A stretch of 64,000 nt of DNA from Marinobacterium arenosum (GTDB lineage Bacteria > Pseudomonadota > Gammaproteobacteria > Pseudomonadales > Balneatricaceae): the NCBI RefSeq assembly GCF_019795155.1, contig NZ_JAILYN010000015.1, forward strand, positions 28,599 through 92,598, read 5' to 3'. This document shows positions 58,585-64,000 of this stretch, in pieces. The notes below the pieces were generated by a model. The model had not been told where the DNA came from. It was given only the letters and a program-made list of their open reading frames with translations, and searched no databases. The stretch's first letter is position 1. Every line of letters begins with the position of its first letter. The position numbers and the translations under genes are program-made.

Positions 58585-60327
58585 ATGAAAAAAAATAATA
58601 ATTTGCCAAAAGCCCTGCTGCTCAGTGCCGCGGTTTCCCTCGCCGGCTTGAGCTGGCATGCCCAGGCAGATCAATACGGCGACGCGGCTCAGAAGTGGCT
58701 GGCCCAGGAGTTCAATAAATCCAGCATCACTCAGGATGAGCAGTTGAAAGAGTTGGCCTGGTTTACCGAGGCGGCCAAGCCGTTTCGTGGCATGACCATC
58801 AACGTGGCCTCCGAAACCATCGCGACCCATGAGTATGAGTCCAAGGTACTGGCAAAGGCGTTCGAGGAGATCACCGGCATCAAGGTCGTACACGACCTGA
58901 TTCAGGAAGGTGATGTAGTCGAGAAACTGCAGACCCAGATGCAGTCCGATCGCAATATCTACGACGCCTACATCAACGACTCCGACCTGATCGGCACCCA
59001 TTTCCGCTACGGTAAGGTGGTACCGATCTCCGACATGATGGCCGGTGACGGCAAGGCTTATACCCTGCCGACCCTGGACCTGGACGACTTCATCGGCCTG
59101 GATTTCACCACCGGCCCCGACGGCAAGTTGTACCAGTTGCCGGACCAGCAGTTCGCCAACCTGTACTGGTTCCGTGCCGACTGGTTCGCCCGCGACGATC
59201 TGAAGAAACAGTTCAAAGAGATCTACGGATACGAGCTGGGGGTACCGAAGAACTGGTCCGCCTATGAGGATATCGCCGAGTTCTTTACCGATCACGTCAA
59301 GGAGATCGACGGCGAGCGTGTCTACGGCCACATGGATTACGGCAAGAAAGATCCCTCCCTGGGCTGGCGCTTCACCGACGCCTGGTTCTCCATGGCCGGT
59401 GCCGGTGACCGCAACCTGCCGAACGGCCTGCCGGTGGACGAATGGGGTATCCGCGTGGATGGCTGTAAACCGGTCGGTTCCAGCGTCGAGCGTGGCGGTG
59501 CCACCAACGGCCCGGCGGCGGTCTATGCCACCACCAAGTATGTGGACTGGCTGCGCAAGTATGCACCGCCTCAGGCCCAGGGCATGACCTTCTCCGAGGC
59601 CGGCCCGGTGCCGGCGCAGGGCAACATCGCCCAGCAGATCTTCTGGTACACCGCCTTCACCGCCAGCATGACCAAAGAGGGCCTGCCGGTGGTGAACGCC
59701 GACGGTACGCCGAAATGGCGCATGGCACCGTCGCCGAAAGGCCCGTATTGGGAAGACGGCATGAAGCTGGGTTATCAGGATGCCGGTTCCTGGACCTTCC
59801 TCAAGTCCACCCCGGACGAACGCCGTCTGGCGGCCTGGCTGTACGCCCAGTTCACCGTCTCCAAGACCGTGTCACTGCAGAAAACCCTGGTTGGCCTGAC
59901 GCCGATTCGTGAGTCCGATATCAACTCCGACGTGATGACCGCGGAAGCGCCGAAGCTGGGTGGTCTGGTGGAGTTCTACCGCAGTCCGGCCCGTACCCAG
60001 TGGACCCCGACCGGCACCAACGTACCGGATTACCCGAAACTGGCCCAGCTGTGGTGGCAGTACATTGCGGAAGCGGCCAACGGCGAAAAATCGCCGCAGG
60101 AAGCGCTGGATGGCCTGGCCGCCGCGCAGGACAAGGTACTGAAACGTTTGGAACGGGCCGGTGTGCAGGGCGAGTGCGGTCCGAAACTGAACCCGAAACG
60201 TGACGCCGAGTACTGGCTGAGCCAGCCGGGTGCACCGAAAGCGAAACTGAGCAACGAAAAACCGCAAGGTGAAACCGTGGCTTACGAGGACCTGCTGAAA
60301 AGCTGGAAGGTAGCAACCACCAACTAA
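58585..60327 (+). CDS. glpV: Glycerol ABC transporter periplasmic binding protein GlpV
   Basis: This 580-residue precursor has a Sec signal peptide (MKKNNNLPKALLLSAAVSLA, cleaved after AQA near residue 28). It is a large extracellular solute-binding protein of the MalE class: NVASETIATHEYESKVLAKAF and DAYINDSDLIGTHFRYG are near its start. The ATG at 58585 is chosen because GAGG lies 6 bases before it and the signal peptide starts there; earlier in-frame ATGs give an atypical leader. It captures glycerol for GlpPQ-ST and is the last gene of the operon. Confidence 0.92.
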   Translation: MKKNNNLPKALLLSAAVSLAGLSWHAQADQYGDAAQKWLAQEFNKSSITQDEQLKELAWFTEAAKPFRGMTINVASETIATHEYESKVLAKAFEEITGIKVVHDLIQEGDVVEKLQTQMQSDRNIYDAYINDSDLIGTHFRYGKVVPISDMMAGDGKAYTLPTLDLDDFIGLDFTTGPDGKLYQLPDQQFANLYWFRADWFARDDLKKQFKEIYGYELGVPKNWSAYEDIAEFFTDHVKEIDGERVYGHMDYGKKDPSLGWRFTDAWFSMAGAGDRNLPNGLPVDEWGIRVDGCKPVGSSVERGGATNGPAAVYATTKYVDWLRKYAPPQAQGMTFSEAGPVPAQGNIAQQIFWYTAFTASMTKEGLPVVNADGTPKWRMAPSPKGPYWEDGMKLGYQDAGSWTFLKSTPDERRLAAWLYAQFTVSKTVSLQKTLVGLTPIRESDINSDVMTAEAPKLGGLVEFYRSPARTQWTPTGTNVPDYPKLAQLWWQYIAEAANGEKSPQEALDGLAAAQDKVLKRLERAGVQGECGPKLNPKRDAEYWLSQPGAPKAKLSNEKPQGETVAYEDLLKSWKVATTN

Positions 60328-60335
60328 ACCGGCGC

Positions 60336-60368
60336 GGTGCCCGCCGGCTTGCCGGGTGGGCACCTTTT
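60336..60368 (+). terminator. Terminator after glpV
   Basis: GGTGCCCGCC (60336-60345) pairs with GGTGGGCACC (60355-60364), with one G-T wobble, and TTTT follows. It lies 9 bases beyond the glpV stop. Confidence 0.75.
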
Positions 60369-60433
60369 CCAATCACCACCGCTACTTGCTATTTTTCCAG
60401 CATGCGCCCGCTGTTTGCCGCTTGAAAAAACAA

Positions 60434-61483
60434 CTAGCGATCGAAGGCGATCGGCCGGTGCACCTTAACCTGCAGGCCGACACGGTCACCGACTCGGATC
60501 GGCAACGGCTCGCCGCACTCCGCCTCCACTGCCCGGCCGTTATCCATCTGTAACTGGTAACGGGTATTGGCGCCCATGAACTCCATCGCCACCACCTCGG
60601 CACAGCCGCTACCGTTGGCAACCGCCACCGGGGTCAGGTCGGACGGACGGATAAACAGCTCTACCGCCTTGCCGATCGGCTGGCAGAACGGCTCGGCGAA
60701 CTCCAACAACCCCAGCTCGGTCTCGACCTGGTTTTCGGTCACGCAGTTGCCGGCGAACAGCTCGCCCTTACCGACGAAGCCGGCCACCAGAGGATTGACC
60801 GGCTGATGGTAGAGCTCCTGCGGAGTGCCCCACTGCTGCAGCCGCCCGTCAGCCAGGATGCCGACCTGATCGCCGATGGCGAACGCTTCCTGCTGGTCGT
60901 GGGTTACCACGATGGCGGCGATGCCCTGCGCCTTCAGGATATCGCGCACCTCCAACGACAGCTGGGTACGCAGGTCGGTATCCAGGTTGGAGAATGGCTC
61001 ATCCATCAGCAGCAGTTTCGGTTTCGGCGCCAGCGCACGGGCCAGAGCCACCCGCTGCTGCTGGCCACCGGACAGTTCGTGCGGGTAGCGGTCGGATAGA
61101 TCGGGCAGCCGCACCAGCGCCAGCATCTCAGTGACCCGCTGGCGCTTCTGCGCACCGCTCAGGCCACGCAGGCCGAAACTGATATTGTCGGCCACGCTCA
61201 GATGCGGGAACAGCGCATAATCCTGGAACACCATCCCCATCTGGCGTGCCTCCGGCACCAGCGTCTGCTGCTCGTCGGAGACCACCTCGCCGGCCATCCG
61301 GATGGAACCGGCCTGCACCGGATTGAAGCCAGCCACCGCCCGCAGCACCGTAGTCTTGCCACAGCCACTGGGGCCCAGCAGACAGGCGATCTCGCCACGC
61401 GCGACCGAGAAATCGATCCCTTGAACGATCAGTTGCTGTTCATAGGCACAGCTCAGACTTTCAACTTGCAGCAGTGGTTCCAT
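60434..61483 (-). CDS. fbpC: Fe(III) ABC transporter ATPase
   Basis: This 349-residue ATPase has Walker A LGPSGCGKTTVLRAVAGF, signature LSGGQQQRVALARAL, Walker B LLMDEPFSNLD and switch VTHDQQEA. A C-terminal regulatory OB domain is present, as in FbpC/PotA. Its partners fbpA and fbpB lie about 18 kb away in the opposite orientation, beyond the glycerol island. A Fur-box-like site lies upstream. Alternative substrates (thiamine, spermidine) are possible, but the Fur-like site supports iron. Confidence 0.87.
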   Translation of the reverse strand: MEPLLQVESLSCAYEQQLIVQGIDFSVARGEIACLLGPSGCGKTTVLRAVAGFNPVQAGSIRMAGEVVSDEQQTLVPEARQMGMVFQDYALFPHLSVADNISFGLRGLSGAQKRQRVTEMLALVRLPDLSDRYPHELSGGQQQRVALARALAPKPKLLLMDEPFSNLDTDLRTQLSLEVRDILKAQGIAAIVVTHDQQEAFAIGDQVGILADGRLQQWGTPQELYHQPVNPLVAGFVGKGELFAGNCVTENQVETELGLLEFAEPFCQPIGKAVELFIRPSDLTPVAVANGSGCAEVVAMEFMGANTRYQLQMDNGRAVEAECGEPLPIRVGDRVGLQVKVHRPIAFDR

Positions 61484-61526
61484 GGGTGCGTTTCTACTTC
61501 ATTCCAACACGGTGACAAGGGACATT

Positions 61527-61548
61527 ATTGTAATGGAAATCATTCTCG
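61527..61548 (-). promoter_or_regulatory. Fur-box-like site upstream of fbpC
   Basis: On the minus strand, CGAGAATGATTTCCATTAC (61548-61530) matches the 19-bp Fur consensus well in its GAGAATGAT and CATTA parts. It overlaps a -10-like TACAAT (61532-61527). It falls over the end of ampD and 45 bases before the fbpC start. Confidence 0.72.
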
Positions 61549-62103
61549 ACCGCCGAGAATTTTACCCAACAATGCCCAGTCAAACGCCGGCCCCGGATCG
61601 GTTTTCCGCTGCGGGGCGATATCGCAATGGCCGACCAGCGCCTGCGTATCTATATCGGGGTAGGCCTGGCGCAACGCGGCGATCACCCCGGCCAACGTCT
61701 GGTACTGGGCGTCGGTATAGGGGGTGTCGTCGGTTCCCTCCAGTTCGATACCGATGGAGAAATCGTTGCAGTTGTCACGGCCGGCATAGCAACTCTGGCC
61801 GGCATGCCAGGCGCGCTTGTCGAAATCGACGAACTGAACAACCGCGCCCGCTCGCTCGATCAGCAGGTGGGCCGACACCTGCAGGTCCTTGATCTGCTGG
61901 TAGTAGGGATCGGCTTCCACCGGCAACCGGTTCTGGAAAAACAGCTCGACATGGCCGCTACCAAATCGCCCCGGCGGCAGACTGATATTGTGGATCACCA
62001 ACAGCGAGACCGGCTCGCCGGCCGGCCGCTCATTGAAGTTCGGTGAAGGTACCTGGCGCGCCTGCAGCAGACGGTGATTGCATACCTGATAGCGGCTGTT
62101 CAT
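61540..62103 (-). CDS. ampD: 1,6-anhydro-N-acetylmuramyl-L-alanine amidase
   Basis: This 187-residue cytoplasmic amidase-2 family protein has Zn ligands His38 (LLVIHNISLPPG), a second His in VGHCDIAPQRKTDPG and the Asp in the same motif. It also has HVELFFQNRLP and the C-terminal PGPAFDW. It cleaves the peptide from anhydromuropeptides in wall recycling. It diverges from nadC, its usual gammaproteobacterial neighbour, and precedes fbpC in the same orientation. Confidence 0.93.
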   Translation of the reverse strand: MNSRYQVCNHRLLQARQVPSPNFNERPAGEPVSLLVIHNISLPPGRFGSGHVELFFQNRLPVEADPYYQQIKDLQVSAHLLIERAGAVVQFVDFDKRAWHAGQSCYAGRDNCNDFSIGIELEGTDDTPYTDAQYQTLAGVIAALRQAYPDIDTQALVGHCDIAPQRKTDPGPAFDWALLGKILGGRE

Positions 62104-62333
62104 TCTCTATCGACCCAGGCCGGTTTTGGGTAAAATAAGCGCCGCATCATAACACGATGGCACCTCAAAGAATCGTCACGAGTGGCTTGAGGGCGTGCGC
62201 CCGGAGCACAGGAACCGCAGTGTATAAGGCATACATGTGGATTCCGGGCACCGCGCAACGAAGCCCAGGAGTCACCCAGTAGATTTATCGAGGTGCCCTT
62301 GAGCCAACCTTCGTAATATCGGTAGCCATTTCC

Positions 62334-63176
62334 ATGCTGACATCTCAGGACCTGAAGAACGACATCGTAGCCACCGTGCGCCATGCGCTGAGCGAGGATA
62401 TCGGTAGCGGCGACGTGACCGCCCAACTGATCCCCGCCGAGCAGCAAGCCACCGCACGGGTGATCAGCCGCCAGGATGCGGTGATCTGCGGCGTCGAATG
62501 GGTCAATGAGGTGTTCCGCCAGGTCGATCCGAGCCTGACCATCGACTGGCGGGTGAAGGATGGTGAACGGGTGGTACGCGACCAGGTGCTGTTCACCGCC
62601 AGCGGCTCCGCCCGCAGCCTGCTGACCGCCGAACGCGGCGCGCTGAACTTCCTGCAGACCCTGTCCGGCACCGCCACCACCAGCCGCCACTATGCCGACC
62701 AGGTCGAGGGCACCGGCGTCAAGTTGCTGGACACCCGCAAGACCCTGCCGGGGCTGCGCAAGGCCCAGAAATACGCGGTCACCTGCGGCGGTTGCTACAA
62801 CCACCGTATCGGCCTGTACGACGCTTTCCTGATCAAGGAAAACCATATCATGGCCTGCGGTGGCATCGACGCGGCGGTGGCCACCGCCAAGCGCAACGAG
62901 CCGGGCAAACCGGTCGAGGTGGAAGTGGAAACCCATGCCGAGCTGGAGCAGGCGCTGAATGCCGGCGCCGATATCGTGATGCTGGACAATTTCAGCCTGG
63001 AGCAGATGCGCGAAGCGGTCGCCTTCACCGCCGGCCGCGCCAAACTGGAAGCCTCCGGCGGCGTCACCGACGAGATGCTGCGGCCGATCGCCGAAACCGG
63101 CGTCGACTATATCTCCATCGGCGCGCTGACCAAGCACTGCCAGGCGGTCGACCTGTCGATGCGGTTGATTGATTGA
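62334..63176 (+). CDS. nadC: Quinolinate phosphoribosyltransferase (nicotinate-nucleotide pyrophosphorylase)
   Basis: This 280-residue enzyme shows [16 protein letters not shown], the substrate site segments [29 protein letters not shown] and [16 protein letters not shown], and the late [20 protein letters not shown]. It converts quinolinate and PRPP to nicotinate mononucleotide in NAD synthesis. It is divergent from ampD, with a 230-base gap between. A 7-bp minisatellite begins 10 bases past the stop. Confidence 0.95.
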   Translation: MLTSQDLKNDIVATVRHALSEDIGSGDVTAQLIPAEQQATARVISRQDAVICGVEWVNEVFRQVDPSLTIDWRVKDGERVVRDQVLFTASGSARSLLTAERGALNFLQTLSGTATTSRHYADQVEGTGVKLLDTRKTLPGLRKAQKYAVTCGGCYNHRIGLYDAFLIKENHIMACGGIDAAVATAKRNEPGKPVEVEVETHAELEQALNAGADIVMLDNFSLEQMREAVAFTAGRAKLEASGGVTDEMLRPIAETGVDYISIGALTKHCQAVDLSMRLID

Positions 63177-63185
63177 GTGAACAGC

Positions 63186-63286
63186 TAAGAGTTAAGAGTT
63201 AAGAGTTAAGAGTTAAGAGTTAAGAGTTAAGAGTTAAGAGTTAAGAGTTAAGAGTTAAGAGTTAAGAGTTAAGAGTTAAGAGTTAA
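63186..63286. repeat. 7-bp minisatellite (TAAGAGT)n, about 14 copies
   Basis: A perfect heptamer tandem (TAAGAGT / AGAGTTA) runs for about 101 bases directly after nadC. It ends in AGTTAACAGCTGACAG. No unit change is visible. Copy number is expected to vary by slippage. It is not within a gene. Confidence 0.95.
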
Positions 63287-63305
63287 CAGCTGACAGCCGG
63301 CTACG

Positions 63306-63340
63306 AAGCCCGCGGTATCAGAGATATCGCGGGCTTTTTT
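63306..63340 (+). terminator. Terminator downstream of nadC
   Basis: AAGCCCGCGGTATC (63306-63319) pairs with GATATCGCGGGCTT (63323-63336), with one mismatch and a 3-base loop. The T-run extends to 63340. The minisatellite separates it from the nadC stop. Confidence 0.85.
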
Positions 63341-63379
63341 GAACCCACAGGGTTATCGGCTGGATACGAGGTGTAACTA

Positions 63380-63882
63380 GTAGCAGCCCGCTTGGCATGC
63401 CCGTTGGGTACTGAAGGCGACATCCGCGGACCCCGCCAGATTCATCGCGGTCAGAGCCCGCTGCTACGAATGTTCTGCCGTAGCAGCCCGCTTGGCATGC
63501 CCCTTGGGTACCGAGGGCGACATCCGCAGACCCCGCCAGATTCATCGCGGTCGGAGCCCGCTGCTACGAATGTCCTGCCGTAGCAGCCCGCTTGGCATGC
63601 CTTTGGGTACCGAGGGCGACATCCACGACTCCTGCCAGATTCATCGCGGTCAGAGCCCGCTGCTACGAATGTCCTGCCGTAGCAGCCCGCTTGGCATGCC
63701 CGTTGGGTACTGAGGGCGACACCCACGGACCCCGCCAGATTCCTCGCGGTCGGAGCCCGCTGCTACGAATGTCCTGCCGTAGCAGCCCGCTTGGCATGCC
63801 CCTTGGGTACCGAGGGCGACATCCGCAGACCCCGCCAGATTCATCGCGGTCGGAGCCCGCTGCTACGAATGTTCTGCCGTAG
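63380..63882. repeat. Array of five 99-100-bp palindrome-bearing repeats
   Basis: Units start with GTAGCAGCCCGCTTGGCATG at 63380, 63480, 63580, 63679 and 63779. Each unit ends GAGCCCGCTGCTACGAATG, so GTAGCAG and CTGCTAC bracket an inverted arrangement. Copies differ by single changes and one 1-base deletion in the third. A sixth unit begins at 63879 but diverges after four bases, at the edge of a transposase-bearing segment. Related copies lie at 14731-14761 and 51911-51934. The array has no supportable coding content. Confidence 0.9.
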
Positions 63883-63930
63883 ATACCATCTCTCGATTCC
63901 GGCCACAACGGCCTTTTACGGCAGTTGTGG
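63883..63930. mobile_element. Probable end of an IS110-family element
   Basis: From 63883 the sequence leaves the repeat-unit consensus and continues, without a break, into the transposase end at 63916. It contains CCACAAC (63903-63909) with its complement GTTGTGG (63924-63930), a hairpin spanning the stop codon. The other end of the element lies outside the window, so terminal repeats cannot be compared. Confidence 0.55.
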
Positions 63931-64000
63931 TTGGAATTCTTGCTGGTTTTTCACCACACCGAAACAGATGTGTACCAGCTTGCGCATGGCGGCGCCCAGC
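63916..64000 (-). CDS. C-terminal end of an IS110-type transposase (truncated by window edge)
   Basis: On the minus strand, the last 27 codons read LGAAMRKLVHICFGVVKNQ, then QEFQPQLP and stop. The AAMRKLVHICFGV pattern is the C-terminal signature of IS110/IS1111 transposases (transposase_20 domain end). The rest lies beyond the window. A short inverted repeat CCACAAC/GTTGTGG flanks the stop region (63903-63930). The stop codon is only about 33 bases from the junction with the 100-bp repeat array. Functionality cannot be judged. Confidence 0.8.
   Translation of the reverse strand, partial: LGAAMRKLVHICFGVVKNQQEFQPQLP

Noticed and set aside
63183..63290. Heptamer tandem as a CRISPR-like array
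   Set aside because: There are no spacers; it is a simple uninterrupted tandem repeat.
63392..63908. Overlapping ORFs in both strands of the 100-bp array
   Set aside because: They are generated by the repeats, with repeated peptide units and no ribosome-binding sites.

Overview
The window looks like a GC-rich gammaproteobacterial chromosome. Two catabolic regions are embedded among housekeeping genes (rsmE, ampD, nadC). Gene content is Pseudomonas-like in parts (dmp, ben, xylS-type genes), but the interspersed repeats, the IS110-type end and the glycerol ABC system also suit sulfur- or marine-type Gammaproteobacteria. Genus-level placement is not supportable from the sequence alone. No rRNA, tRNA or CRISPR was seen.

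Region 1 (1-8.2 kb) begins with the end of a large TPR/ATPase-type protein. It continues with an M20 amidohydrolase (hippurate-hydrolase type) next to a sodium symporter, a DUF3311 partner and a divergent LysR regulator. An esterase, a DODA-type dioxygenase, a ketopantoate-reductase-like gene and a small membrane protein follow.

Region 2 (8.3-38.6 kb) is an aromatic-degradation island. Phenol enters through the multicomponent phenol hydroxylase (dmpKLMNOP) and benzoate through BenABC plus BenD, and both yield catechol. Two catechol 2,3-dioxygenases open the ring. The 4-oxalocrotonate branch of the meta pathway (dmpC, I, H, E, G, F) then gives pyruvate and acetyl-CoA; no dmpD/xylF hydrolase is present. 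Uptake is by BenE and probably by a five-gene branched-chain-amino-acid-type ABC transporter. Regulators are DmpR/XylR-like (sigma-54), XylS/BenR-like (AraC), IclR and LysR. A consensus sigma-54 promoter precedes dmpK. Paired XylS-type boxes lie before benA, before the first catechol dioxygenase and before the ABC transporter.

Region 3 (38.7-42.4 kb and 60.4-61.5 kb) is a periplasmic Fe(III) ABC transporter. fbpA-fbpB lie about 18 kb from the ATPase gene fbpC, each with a Fur-box-like site.

Region 4 (42.4-60.3 kb) is a glycerol island lying between the two iron-transport parts. It contains glpK, glpR and glpD, followed by gap, pyk, a 52-residue small protein, eno and tpiA. Then come a DhaR/AcoR-like activator lacking the GAFTGA loop and the glycerol ABC transporter glpS-T-P-Q-(DUF2160)-V. 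Together these take up glycerol and send it to pyruvate, apart from the Pgk and Gpm steps.

The right end holds ampD, nadC, a 7-bp minisatellite, a roughly 100-bp palindromic repeat array and the last 27 codons of an IS110-type transposase. Related repeat copies occur at 14.5-14.8 kb and 51.9 kb.
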